Positions 35,775 to 49,000 of a stretch of 64,000 nucleotides of DNA are shown piece by piece. Origin of the DNA: Diploscapter coronatus (taxonomy: Eukaryota > Nematoda > Chromadorea > Rhabditida > Rhabditidae); assembly GCA_964036155.1 (NCBI GenBank), contig OZ038423.1, positions 51,785,249 to 51,849,248 of the forward strand, read 5' to 3'. Made by a program: the position numbers and the translations under genes. Positions within the stretch are counted from its first letter, which is position 1. Each line of letters opens with the position of its first letter. The notes below the pieces were generated by a model. It saw only the letters and a program-made list of their open reading frames with translations, had not been told where the DNA came from and did not search any database.

Positions 35775-38451
35775 TTAGCTGAAGAATTTCCAGGGCTTGA
35801 AATCGCCTGCAGCCAATTCAGAAACCGTATCGATTCGTTTCCGTTCCCGAGCAAACATGTCTTCATCTTCCGGTATCCACTTTTGAGTTGATCTACTGAA
35901 AAGATGAGTTTGATCATTCTCAACGCAATGTCCTTAGAAATCAACTGATTGTAGTTTATGGTAGGCGTCGTTGATTTTTAACTTTTTCTTGTGATCTTTG
36001 CTCGTCACGCCCCAAATCACGCTATTCCCTCCTTACCAAAAGAGAGACACTTGGCTAGAAGAGAGAAAAAGATTTTGCGCTCTGACTTTACTCGCCGCTT
36101 ACGGGACTAGCGTCAAGTTTTATTCTCATTTCTTGATTTTTCGATTTTTTCGTTTTAAATTGCCCAATTATCATTTTTCGTGATTAGTTAACTAATTATC
36201 GATAATTTTAGAAGGCCTCGCTCATTGCCGCTTCAAAACCACCGCAGAAAAACTTATCTAATTTTCCAGGTTGGGACAGGTCTGTGGCGGCTGGAAGCGT
36301 CCTTATAAGCGGCAGTGAGCGAGGCCTCCTGAGATTATCGATAATTAGTTAGCTAATCACGAAAAAATAAATAATTAGGCAATTAAAACGAAGAAATCGA
36401 GAAAACGGACGAAAATAAATGGCGAATTTGGACTCGCCAAGCGACGAGTAAAGCCAGAGCGCAAAATCTTTTTCTCTCTTCTAGCCAAGTGTCTCTCTTT
36501 TGGTAAGGAGGGAATAGCGTGCAAATGTGTCGAAACTCGTCGAGTAGGAATATTTCGAGCATCTTCTCCTTGATTGAATCGTCAAGTGCGTTGTCGTGCT
36601 CCTTCATTTTCATCAAATATGATACAATTCATGAGTAAATCCGATAAACAAACTGAAAATTGTTCGACCTAATATGATTTTCGAGCCAGGGTAATAATTA
36701 TCTAGTTGAGTACTTTTCCTAAAATTAGATCATTCTTCTCACCCTTATACAAATTTCACGAAAATAAGCGATTTCCCAATAGGATAAAGAAAACAACCAA
36801 AGGTGTGCGTGGTACGGTTTGATATTTTTGAAAAGTCAATTCGGCTCAGAAAGTGACAGTTTCTTTCGGTTCGATTTCAATTTTTTCGAGTCGCGCATAT
36901 CGTTACACACGACTAAAATAGCGCGAAAATACTCATTAACGAAAAAAATATTCATTGAAGAAAAAGAGTACTTGTAATTGCTTCATTACCAGCCTTATTA
37001 GATTTTCTATCCAAAGTTTCTATGTCAAATTGCGCTTTGACTTTGAAAATTGAAATATTTTAGAAATACCCACCAGGAGAATATTCTTGTTTTTAAGCGA
37101 ATTGCTTCCTTCCCGACTCGAATCAATCACGTCGCAACTCTGAACCTGTCAAAATCGGCACTGCTCGATGCGTGATTGTCATTAGAAAAATGTACTTATA
37201 GACGATAAATCGTAGTATTTTTCCGAAAAAAATAGCCTAGTTACAGCCATCGATTTCTCTTACCACGTAACAATTATTCTAGAATTTTTTGAATTCTGGC
37301 TGTAATCGCATACAGATCACGAAATGACATTACAGGCCAAGATGATAAAGAAATTTGGCTAGAAAACTTTCTTTTTAAAAAACATTTAAAGAGATCATAT
37401 CCGGTCCCTTGTAGTTATCATTACCTTTTTCTTATTTTCTCCATACTCGTGCTTCCATCCTCTTTCCAAAAAATGCCACTTTGCAATAAGAGAAAGGGGT
37501 TTTCGCGCTCTGACTTTACTCATCGCTTACTGGACTAACGTCAAGTTTTATTCTCGTTTCTTGATTTTTCGATTTTTTCATTTAAAATTACCTAATTGTC
37601 ATATCGATTTGTTCGTGGTTAATTGGCTAATAATCGATAATTAGTCAATTAACCACGAATAAATAAATAATTGGGCAATTAAAGCGAAAAAAGTCAAGAA
37701 GGACGAAAATAAATGACGAATTCGGGTCATCAAGCAACGATATAAAGCCAGAGCGCGAAAACCCCCTTTTCTCTTATTGCAAAGTAGCATTTTTGGAAAG
37801 AGAAGCAAGGCGTGATACTATTTCTCAGGAAAGCGGGTGATAGCTACAAGGGGCTATCATTTTGTTTCCAAAAAAATCATGCCGTTTGAATGAACAAGCA
37901 AACGACCACGATTTTTATCATCTTGAGATAAAAGTATAAATTTTACCTGTTTTTCGAATTGTTGAGCTGATTCTGCACGGCACCTGAAGAGTTGCTCTTT
38001 CGGAAGTTATCCACTGCAGTCATCCAATTCGATCGCCAATCTTCATCCTCGAATGATTCTGCAGGCTTTCGATCCTGAAAATATGCAATATCGATGAAAG
38101 GGAAATTCACAGTTCACGCGATTAGAAGCAACTACTTTTAAGATTTACCAGCAGTCGTGGCTATTCAAAAGACGTGAATTTTGCAAATAAAGTGGTGCAT
38201 GAACTCCTAATATGAGTAGTAGGTGCATTTATAAACGGAATGACCAATGAACAGGATGAGCTTTCCAAAAATATGATTTTCAATCAACTTCCAAATAAAA
38301 ATCAAGAAATTGCAAGACGAAAATAACGCGAAAAATTCGAACATTCTATTTATTTCGAAAATTTATTTGCCTGACTCGAGTTTCGGGTAAGATCTGCAAA
38401 TCCTCGGACATTCAGTTGCTTCGGGGTGTCTACCACGCCGCGTTGGGTCAT
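35775..38451 (-). CDS. Small acidic protein of unknown function, 109 residues
   Basis: Minus-strand exons 38451-38371, 38074-37947 and 35895-35775 join in phase (81+128+121 bases). The protein begins MTQRGVVDTPKQLNVRGFAD, contains ESFEDEDWRSNWMTAVDNF and ends ELAAGDFKPWKFFS. I do not recognise the family. There is no signal peptide or membrane segment; it is rich in charged residues and aromatics and is probably soluble. Intron 1 needs a GC donor (CAG/GCAAAT). Intron 2, about 2 kb, carries the two fold-back elements at 36018 and 37399. A TTTCAG about 45 bases before the ATG may be a leader acceptor. The acceptor before exon 3 and the phase agreement are the main support. Confidence 0.55.
36018..36521. 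mobile_element. Fold-back transposable element, 504 bp, CAAAT duplication
   Basis: Ends are CACGCTATTCCCTCC and its exact inverse, GGAGGGAATAGCGTG. CAAAT flanks it on both sides (36013-36017 and 36522-36526). The arms are about 190 bases each. The centre (about 36212-36332) is itself an inverted repeat starting AGGCCTCGCTCA, apparently a hairpin inserted in a hairpin. It has no coding capacity and lies in the intron of the gene at 35775-38451. Confidence 0.85.
37399..37855. mobile_element. Second fold-back element of the same family
   Basis: The arms share GCGCTCTGACTTTACT, AACGTCAAGTTTTATTCTCG and the ATCGATAATTAGT centre with the element at 36018, but the outer ends differ (CCCTTGTAG and its inverse). 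It lacks the inserted central hairpin. ATCAT occurs at both flanks (37394-37398 and 37856-37860), a possible target duplication. It lies in the same intron as its relative. Confidence 0.75.
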
Positions 38452-38665
38452 TTTATGAAGATTGTTGATGAAAAAGGAGACTAAATTCTTCGACCTGAAA
38501 CAAGAAAACCACTCGTTCAAAAATAGGCTATTCGAGTTGACAAACACGAATTTTGAGACAATTCAACGACGGAAAGGCAGGAACTTCCAGGTTCTGTTGA
38601 ATAATATGACGGAAAAAAGAAAATACATAAAAAGAAAATCCAGTCGAAAATCGCGAAATGAAAAA

Positions 38666-38755
38666 TCGAGTTGCATGGAATTTTGTCCACTCATTTTCTC
38701 CATTTCCCACGCTATTTTGAGCGAATTGCAAGTTGTTGCAATGCAACCAAGTATG
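38666..38755. mobile_element. Partial relic of the 39843-type MITE
   Basis: Contains CCCACGCTATTTTGAGCGAA, TTGCAAGTTG and CAACCAAGTATGAACGGAC, which match one arm of the complete element at 39843-39991. The other arm is largely lost. It lies upstream of the minus-strand gene that starts at 38451. Confidence 0.6.
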
Positions 38756-38801
38756 AACGGACTCATCAAAATTATCTGATGGGAATTTGATTAATATTGT
38801 C

Positions 38802-38833
<32 letters not shown>
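38802..38833. repeat. ATA/AAT microsatellite
   Basis: An uninterrupted run of trinucleotide ATA units of about 32 bases in the spacer between the small unknown gene and DCAF1. Confidence 0.9.
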
Positions 38834-38834
<1 letters not shown>

Positions 38835-39842
38835 CATCAACTTCGAAAATGTTGGTATCAGTTGCTACAATACACTTCCAGCCTGTTGAAATAAATAATG
38901 AAAATTTTGCAAAAGAAGTTTTCACCAATAGAAAATAGGAAAAAGACGAAGGCACTGCGAGCTTTCTATAAGGCAAGCGCATTGCCATTCGGGCAATTGC
39001 ACACGGACCATTTCATGCCCATTCTACTCCTTCTTTTTTCACAACAGTATAGAAAGAGAGAGAAAGTGAAAGAAAAAAAGAAAAAAGAGGGAAGATTGCT
39101 GCCTGCGTCTGCATCTCAAGAATGTGGTAAGGGGAATGTGAGGCGTGAGATTTTAGTCGAGTGGCATGCTCTCTGGCAAGGGTAGTAAGTAGTGTTATGG
39201 CACAACTATGGAGTTCAATTCAATAAATTGAATTATATTTTTGCAAAAATTTTTAATTTTTTTGAAAATTAAAATGATCGTACAGGTCCAAAAAATTGAT
39301 TTTTCAAAAAATCAATATAAACTCGTTTTTCCTGGTAATGAGAGGATTCTAAAAATATATGTTTCAAGTCTCCAAAATGGACGCTTGTAGCTCGTATCTG
39401 AAACTTTGGAGTACTGTAGTTCTTAATGTAATGAAAATTTTTGAAAAAAAAATACTTTAATGAACTATTCTAAGTATATACTACTTAGTTATCAAGTTTT
39501 TAGACCGTCTAATAAGAGTTTTAAGGATTTTACTTTTTAGAAATAGATATATAAGGTAATGAAATTGCTTTACATTACATTACTAAATCACATGTTTTCT
39601 GAATGGAAATTTTCGACGCAAAAATAAAATGCTTCAAAAGTTCACTGGTCGGTTCAAAATCGACATTGCTTGAACTTTCAAAATATTCGCAAGAAAAACC
39701 GAAATGCTATTTCTCCCGTTTCTCTTTCTCTCCTTGCCCATTTCCATGCGCTTCTTTCGCATTTCTAATCGCTCCGCCTACATACATTTTTAGCCGCTGT
39801 TTTTATGTGCCATTTACACAATTTTACCTCGAGTTTCGTTAT
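38834..39842. other. Spacer upstream of DCAF1
   Basis: No supported exon. AT-rich, with A/T homopolymer runs at 39230-39330. It lies between divergently arranged genes (minus-strand gene starting 38451, DCAF1 starting 40023) and probably contains both promoters. Confidence 0.4.
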
Positions 39843-39991
39843 GGGCCCGTTCATACTTAGTTGCAATGCAACTTGCAACTCGCTTGAAATGGCATGGAAA
39901 ATCAAGAGACCACAACATGATGCAATCGCGCTCTCTTGACTTCCCATGCTATTTCAAGCGAGTTGCTTTGTAACTAAGTCTGAACGGGCCC
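39843..39991. mobile_element. Hairpin MITE, 149 bp, TTAT duplication
   Basis: Ends are GGGCCCGTTCATACTTAGTT and the inverse, closing GAACGGGCCC. TTAT occurs directly on each side. The arms extend about 60 bases (GCAACTCGCTTGAAAT mirrored). The end sequence recalls PIF/Harbinger MITEs, but that class is inferred. It finishes 31 bases before the DCAF1 start codon. Confidence 0.85.
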
Positions 39992-40022
39992 TTATTCGTT
40001 TGTGCATTTTTCGTTCAGGAAG

Positions 40023-43000
40023 ATGAGTTTTGACGTGGACAGCTATCAGTACAACACGAGGAGCACTGCAGCTCGCATCCATGCAGACGAAATGACCGAC
40101 GACAACTCGCCTCTCCTCGACAAAATGGAAACCCTCCTCGAGATTTGGGAGGCCGAGTGCTCGCATCCTCAGTACGATGCTATTCCCACTGTCGTCGGGT
40201 CGGTTTATTTAGTTTCGAAAATCGTATAAAACAGGTTTACTCTACCTGGTCAGTTAGGTTATCAGTCATTTGGAAAATTCGAAATTTTGTAGAGAATAGT
40301 ATTGTTAGAGGAAGAAACTGCGAGCTTTTCGAATGGACGAATTCTTAATTTGCTTAATCTTCAAAGAAACCTCAAATAAGGCACGACTAAAATTGGAAGG
40401 TAAATAAAAATCCGCACCTGCGGGTCGGATTAGAGTCGTCGGGTATCATTTTTGAGACTAGAGATCGGATGTGGGTATCAAAATTTCAAAAAGTTGAAGC
40501 ATGACTAAAGTACCCTTGCACATAAAAATAAGAGCAATGCTGTCATATTTCATAAAATGTCTATTTTCAGAATCTGCGACATCCTGGAGTCGGCTCTGAA
40601 CGACTTCCTGCGTCTTGACCCTGACCCCCTTGACGACAGACATCCCTATCGCACGCATCCAAATTGCCCCTATGGAAAACTGCTCAAGAATCTGTTCCGG
40701 AATGAGGAGTTCATGAACAAGGTCAGAAGTTGAATTCAAGCAAGTTCTCTAGTTCCAGTGTTTCAGCTAGTTGTGTCGTACCTGCTTGGCCGCGACCATC
40801 CCGAATTGAGCACGATGGCAGCCCGGCTGCTGCTCGACTGCGTGCCCGGACTCGATTCCACTGTCGTTTTCCAGGTATTTTTTGTTTTATATTCAGGAGC
40901 CATTTGCCTCTGAAAAATAACTTTACACTACACCGACAAACAATCCCCATTGAGAGAAGAAAAAGTTGATTATTGGTTTGACTAACACCAAGCTTGTCCA
41001 AGATTCGCCTGTTCTCAAGTTGCCTCAGATCTTTTGTGATTTTTTCTGTCCCTTTCACAGATTTTAAAACTTACCCGTTCTTGCCGCATAAAGCGAATTT
41101 TGGCCAAACTACTGAAACAATGATTTGCTTACCGAAAAACTTGAGGAGCCCGAAGATTTCATCCCGCAGCTGTTCCACTGGGCGACTCGCCAGGACAACG
41201 AGACTCTGAGTGCCTATTCGATGGGTCTGCTCGGCTCTGCACTCGAGGTGCAGGAAAATGCGTCCAAATATCGCAACGAGAATGCTGTTCTCATGCCTAT
41301 TGCGTTCTCGCTGCTCAACAAGTTGAAGGTCCCTTAGATGTATATGATGCATATTTCTGAATTGTACGAATTTCAGCAGAAATCGACCGAGGATCAAGGA
41401 GCCGAGTCGTTGAAAGATAAGAGCAGTCAGCCATTCCAGCATGTCAGGTTCGTTTCTTCATTGCATCTAAGAGACTCGAAGAAAGTCTTGCTCTTTAGAA
41501 ATGATTGATATCGAGATGTTTTGAACTAGTTTTCTACAAATGCACATAACAAGATTTTGCAACTTTGAGGTCACAATCGTGCTAAATATGAAAGGAGAAA
41601 GTCTTTCCCATGGTTCCCTATCGTATTTTGCATGGTTTTAGATTTCGAAATGAAGCAGGAATTTCATGAACATTTAGTTCGATTTTACCAATTATTTGTT
41701 TCTCCTTTAGTTTCGAGCATTTGCGTGAAGAAATCGATGCTTCTGCTGGACAGCTGACAAATGGAACTGGAAAGAGCAACTTGAATTTGCCTGGAAACAG
41801 CGCTGCTGGAGGAGGAACGGTAGACATTTTCATTTTCTGAAAACGCTATTTCTGACTTCCCGGCTAAAATAAATTCCGATGAAATGACAGAAGGGGGAGC
41901 GAGTGTAGGGGAAAAGTAATTGCGAACGAAAATTTGCATCGTAATTAAACGTCGGTATTTGTTTTTGCCGGAAATTATCAGAATTCAGCAAAATACTCTT
42001 CTCAAAGATGTATAGCCATTTTTCAGTTTCCAAGCGCTCACAGTTCAATCAGAATTCGACATGGAAGTGGAAAGACTCCAGAAGAACTTGGAGTAATAGC
42101 AAATGCAGAAGGAGGAGTGGGAAATGAACAGGGAGTGGAGAATGGAGGACAGATCGAAGCAGAGGAGAATGATCTTGTTCCGAGGGCTGAAAAACGAAGT
42201 AAGATTTTATAGTTAGTTCTGTCATTCTCCTAACGCTACAAATGCTTTCAGAGTCGTCCATGCGAGTTCCTGCTCCGTCTGACTCGCCGCCTCGGAAGAA
42301 GCGCAAGACATTCAAGGTAGTTTGTGTTTTCTGTGAATTCGAACAAATTATTAAAAAATAGTTGAAATAAAAGTTTCGGAAATAGTGATTTCAAACTAAA
42401 CTTCTTGTCTTTTTTCTCACTTTTAAAACGACTGAATTCAGCCAACTCGAGTTCCATCGTTTTCTTCCCTGAACACTCTGGAAGACAGCAGCAGCAACTG
42501 GAGCATTCTGCAGCCTTTTGTCATTGGAATTCACAAAGTATCTTATCTTTTACTAAAGTACGTTTCTGTCTAAATATTTCTTCATCTTGCAGATCTACCC
42601 TCTGACAACTGTGATGCATCAACGCCTCATCTTCCAGTATCTGCAGCCTACGGGCGAATATCAGGATGTGAGTTTTTCACTTTTTCGACTTTTTCACCTT
42701 ATTCTTTTTTCAGCTTCTGCCTATTGCTTTGGAAAGTAATGTTCTGGATCTGATTCTGGACTACATCGATTTGAGGAAAGTCAACGATGTCCGCCTCACA
42801 TTCGATGCACTCAAGGTAGCTGTTTATTCTTCATCGTATTTTTAAAGCCTTATCTCTTCTACTCGTTAAGTATTACTCGCATTCAATTTAGTCTACTTTT
42901 TCTTTACCACAACACCTTTCAGTACCTGACATCTTTGTTGGTGCATCGCAAATTCTCGCTGGAATTTGTCCATCGCGGCGGAGTGCAGGCCCTTCTCAAG

Positions 43001-46000
43001 ATACCAAGAAAGTCGATGGCATCAGGTACAATTTTCTACTAATAAAATCTAATAACGATATTGAAAATGTGAAAGGATGATTATTTCATTCGTTTCTTCA
43101 AAGTATTTCTAGCTCTTACCATATTTCCCGCATTCATCGTCTCATCATAGTTGATCTTCTATAACTGCTGTTAGGAGCACCAATTTCATTCAAATAATAT
43201 TTCTGAAAATGGTATCTTCAGTTGGCGTGTCGACGTGCTTCTACTACATTGCGTATTGCGACGATGTGATGGAGAAAGTGTGTCAGCTGGATTCGCCAGT
43301 CCTCGATCAGATTGTCGAGTATGTTGCACAACTTCCTTCTTCTCATTCACCATTCACTTTTCCTTTGCAGCTACCTGTTGTGGTGTTTGGAGCACAGCTA
43401 CGAGTCAGGAATGGCTAGCTCAGCGATGTTCTTCACCCACGCGCTCTATTACAGGGCCATTCTCGACAGGTTCGACCAGAGGGATGGACTCAGGAAACTC
43501 TACAATTATGTAAATTTAGATCTTCCAATATCTTTAGAAAAAGCTGCTCTTTCAGATTTCGACTCTGACAATTCTGCAGAACAGCGAAGTGGACGAGTAT
43601 GAACTGTCAGACGAGCAGCTGCACACCAGCACTCAATCTGCAAGGAATGCCTGTGCCGCTTTCAGAAGGTATTTCCCATCAATTTATTCGTTATTCCAAG
43701 ATTTTTCGGCTGAGTGAATTCCGGAAAATGTTAAATCTCGGTGAAAAAGGCAAAAAGGAAGCCAAGAGTAGGGAACAATAGTATTAGCATTTCACTGGAA
43801 TTCAGCAATCGTTGGCATTAGTAAACTCTATTTTTTAATTTCAGCTATGTCTCTGCACATTTGTACGTCAAGTTGGAAACGATCCGTCGCACTTTCGGCA
43901 ATCGAAATCTCGTTTCTGGTTGCAGTTATCCAGCTGGGCTTCAGATCAATCATCCTCCCTACAAGGTAAGATTTTCTATAGAGAAGTAATGATTTTTTCT
44001 CTCCAAAAATTCATATAAAATTGACAGAGTTCATTTTTGGAAAGCAACCAATTCCACTTACCACCCATATGAATAGTTCAGTCTAGAGAATGAGTTAGTA
44101 GCGAAAAAAGTGGGCATGCTTTTAATTAGGCATACGTATATGAGCAAACTGAAGTTTTCAAAGAAAAAGTATAAGAATTTTTTGCACTTTTTGAAATGAA
44201 AGAAAATATCTGTCCTAGCAAAATGATATTTTTCATAATTTCAGTCAATGTTGTTGAGCGATGAAGGCGTGGCAGATGGGGTGTGGATGCTGGCGACAGT
44301 GTTGCGGATGTCAAACACGGGCTGGAGACCCATCGAGGAGGCCAGAAGGATGGGTCTCGTCAGAACCATGCTCTCCGTCATCGTCAACTCCACTGAATGG
44401 AGTCAGGCTGCTGCTATGTATGCCATTCTCACTCTCTCTCTCAATTCATTAATTTGCAGAATGGAAATCGCGTTCAATGCGCTAGAAGTCCTGTGGATCA
44501 TCTCCTCTCTGCCTTCTGTGCAACTTGAGTTCTGTGAATCCTTCTCATTCGCTCCACCTACGTCTGTCGAAGGAATACGGTTCGTTTTAGATTATTTGAA
44601 ATGCAAATAGCTTATCCCCTAGTTTCGGGCATATTTCGTGTATTCAGAAGAATGCATCATGTGTTATTTTTAATGAATGTTTCGAATAAAAAAACATAGT
44701 TGAAATGTTTGATTTTCAGAGCGTTTCTGGATTTAGCGCAAGGCGAGATGCACTCAGATGCTGCGATTCGACTTGCTGCCCTCAGAACTCTGAACAACTG
44801 CATTTGTGTGCCGAATGATATTTACAAGGTAGGTGATTAAGACAAATGTCGAGATGAAAGAAAAGTAAATTTTCCAGTTGATGAACAGCAGAGAACATCA
44901 GATGAACACATTGGCTGTAGGGAGTGCAGAAGGGAAGGCTGGAACAGGGGCCGCAAATGGCAACGCAAGTGGGCAGGGGAATCAGAGCAATCAGAGTGCT
45001 GGTGTGAAAGATCAGAAGAAAAGCCGAAACGGAGCGGCAACCATGCCGACCAGCGAGCTCATGAAACGACTCTGGCAGTGCATGCGCAAGAATGATGCGA
45101 TTATGGTAGGTTTTTACTGTAATAAATGAAACTGAATCTTATTAATTCTCCGAAAAAACACTAGAATCTACGTTCTCCTTTTTATTTAATCTTTTTACGA
45201 AACTTGCAAGAAGATCGCGAAAATAGTCGTTTTCACTCCTCAAAACTATCTTGTAGGCAGAAAATTTTCGGCCGTTTCCTTTTCAACTACTATATCCACT
45301 CGCATTCCTACACTTTCAGATCCTGGACCACCTGATTCGTTCAACAATCCCAGCGACAGACGCAGACAGCATTCGAACTCTGTCCTGCAGAGCCATGGCC
45401 GGACTGGCTCGTTGCGACGACGTCAGACAGATTCTCTCCAGAATGCCCCTCATTGCCAACAATGAATTGCAAGGTACGTTTTAATCCCCATACGACTCGT
45501 TGAAGATGAAAACGATTTTGTTGTAATTCGTTTGAAGATGAATTTATGCCTCATCAGAGTAGCGAGAAATTGAATGAAATCCTATCTGGCAGAGCAAAAC
45601 GAATTGTTCAAATATTTATTTACTCAAGCTGAGAATCATGATGTTCTACAATTTTTATATTTTTGAAATTTCTCATGAGATATTATAAAATCCATTAGAT
45701 TCGTGTATTTTTAGCTCTGATGCGAGAACCAGTGATGCAAGACAAGAGGAGTGAGCACACTCTCTTCTGCAAGGAGGCCACCTATCTGATCGAGTCTGTC
45801 ACTGAGAGGCCCATTGCTGAGAAAATGCCCAATCCCAAGGAACTCACACAGGTTTACAAATAAATGGGGAATGGGAAGAGGAGTTGGATTGTTCAGGAAA
45901 AATTGTGGAAGTCGTACATCGTGGCGAACACGAAGATCACGTACAACGAGAAGGAGCTGCTGCAACTGATGCACGGGCACTTGCTGAAGAAGGGTCTGCT

Positions 46001-49000
46001 GCAGGCAGCCAAGGCACTCGCCACTGAGGCAGAGCTCCCCGACATTCCTGCTTCCAGAGTCCACAACACTCCTGCCAAACTGCCTCCACTGGTATGCTTT
46101 ATTTCTTTGGGAATCTCTAAAAAAAATTCAAGAATTTATTCTCGTTTTCCTTCACAGCATACCATAAATTACAGAAGCAATATCCGCATTTATTTCTCTA
46201 ATTTTCATACTGTCTCTTTAAGTCCAGCTATGGAGAACTTTAATTCTTATGAGGCATTCGTTTTGAACTTATATATAAGATTCGCTTTATATTCATTCTT
46301 GTGAATTTGAAATTTTCAGCCAAACGCCCAGCTTTGGAATCCGATGCCTCGCCACACTTCGCATAAGACCTTCCATCTTGGCGACATTGCCTCGTATGGC
46401 TCTCTGCCCCGTCACACTCACCCTGTTCCCTCCACCAGCGATGCATCCTCATCTTCACCTGCCACAGCAATTACATCCACTCCCATCTCTACAGCCAATT
46501 CCAATGCTGCAAGCAACACTCACGTGGAATTTGCATCTCCACGAAGGAAGTTTGCAAGTAAGGCATTTTTCTCGAATTCATTAATGAAACACTAATTGCA
46601 ATATTACAAATGTCTATCTGATTTGTAACCTTTCTTGATCGGAGAGAAGTCAAAGTCGAAAATTCAAAACAGATATAACCTCGCAAAATATCCAAAGTTC
46701 TTCTGCAGAAACTCCCTCGACGTTTCCCCGTCGCTTGCAGTTGCGTTCTGCAAATTCTCCTCGAGTTGGCAATTCTAATGTCGACAAAAATCGCGCTTTC
46801 CGTCCATTCAAAGCACTCGACGACATCGTCAGCGAATTTTTCAGGTAACTTTATGCTTCTATGTACAAAAATAGGATATTTTTGTTCAGAGTGCAACACA
46901 CGATGTGTAACAACCCAGTGACGACGTGCCCTCCCTTCTCGCTCTTCTACCCCCATCACTGTCCCGAGCCCAAATCGGTGGGTGCCGTGCCCCACAACAT
47001 CGTCAACCGATGGGATGATAGGGCCGTTCTCAAGTACTACAGGAGGTTGGCGAATTATTATGACTAATTTTAGAGAACGTTAAAAGTTGAATTTATCCCC
47101 GAAATTGCGTAAAGACAACATTTGCACATTCTCCATATCTCATGCTTATTCGCAGTCGAAAACAACGCGATTTACTCGTCATCATCTTTGTCTAGAACTC
47201 GTTTCTGTCTTCGCCGCCTCCGCTTTTTCATTCCTTCCTCATCCTTCGTTTGCCAAAATTACCGTGAAGAAATCTTATTTAGTGCATTTTCAAATTTCGA
47301 AAACATGGAAAACCTCGGGAAAGGGACAAAACATTTTCCCCAAATCATGCCATTTTCCAATCTATCAACTTATGCATTACTTTTTCATAATTGCCCCTTA
47401 GAAATTCTAAAGCTTATTAGAGAATGGCTTAAATATTTCTAGAGGCCCAAGCCAGGAATACGACGAGCGCTACGTGTTCAGTCGCTTCCGTCCATTCAAG
47501 ACCGTTCACGACCACGATGACATGTACTCCACCTGTGCATTCTCGGTCTGCCTCTCTTCTCTCATATTCCAATGATGAATTGTTTTGCAGATAGACGACG
47601 AGCACATAATCGTGGGTCTGTTCACAGGCGAAGTGCACTGGATGAACGTGGAGACGATGGTCGACGAGGCCTCCACCAACTGCCACAACAGCTCCATAAC
47701 TTCCATCATTCCTAGCAAGGTACAATTAATTGATTTATAAATTTTCAGGGCAATTATTGTGAAATTCAGTTTTTTAATAGTTTAGAGTTGCAGTATCTTT
47801 ACATAAATATCGGTGTCAAATTTTTGAAATTTCTTCAATATCAGCAATAGGATAATAAGTTACAGCTCAAAAGTTGCATCTCTAATTTAGTTAGATAAAC
47901 TAAGTAGTGTCTTTATGAAACTTGCCCTAATATCAAAGATTCATTTATCCTTAACAGGACGGTGCCATGTTGCTCACATCCTCTGCCTACATCGGCCCCC
48001 TTTCTGCTCTGTGGCGACTGGGCGACACCCAGGAATTGCTCTACAATCTGCCTGATGATTTGTACGTCAATTTCGCAAATCTCACAACTGACCTACTGAT
48101 TGGAACTAATGGACAGATAGCTACAGTAAGTTGTTCATTAACTATTGAAAAAATTACAGGATGTTCAAAAAGTCTGGACCGATTTTGATTCCCTTTTAAA
48201 AACCATCATTATCTTATCCTCTATTAATGTTATCTACGCATAATTTTATTTCATTTAACCATGAATTTTCGATTTTTACAACTTCAATTTTGAAAGTGAA
48301 AAGCAGCCCAAACTTTTGGCGCACTCTATAGTACGCAACAGAAGATTTCTCTGATTCAGAGTCGTATCATTTTGTAAACTGCATTTCCAACAAATTAACC
48401 AATTTTGATGCTTTTAATATCTACTACTCTTCTGACATTTACAAATTGTTCCAGATGTACGACACAGAGACAGGCCGAGTTGTGTTCCAATTAGAGTCCC
48501 CAGTCACGACGCACTATCAGCACAACAAGGCACAGTTCTCTCCCTGCGATTCCATGATCATGAATGATGGAGTGCTTTGGGACAGAAGGACTGCACAGGT
48601 TGGCAAACAGATCTTGATCAGTTCTGAATAATAGTCACTTTCGGCTATTTTTTGAAAATTAGACCATTTTGGAAAGATACTTCACGATGATTTTCTAAAT
48701 GACTATTTTTGCGTTGATTTTCATTGAATTTTCAGATGGTCCACGCATTCGACAGACTCAACTCGACGAATGGAGGAGTGTTTCATCCACACGGCACTCA
48801 AGTCATCATCAATACTAATATCGTTAGTTTTTCCAAGACATTCTTAGCTTTGATTATCTTTTTACTTTGAAAAGAAAAATGACTAATGTTCTAATATGCA
48901 TCCTAATTTTATTTGATTCAGTGGGACCTGCGTACTTTCCGACTGCTGCACACCATTCCTGCCTTGGATCAGTGCAAAGTCGTCTTCAATTCCACTGGAG

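Noticed and set aside
47087..47442. Frames of about 105 codons within DCAF1
   Set aside because: They lie in the intron between 47045 and 47443; flanking exons join in phase and match conserved DCAF1 sequence without them.
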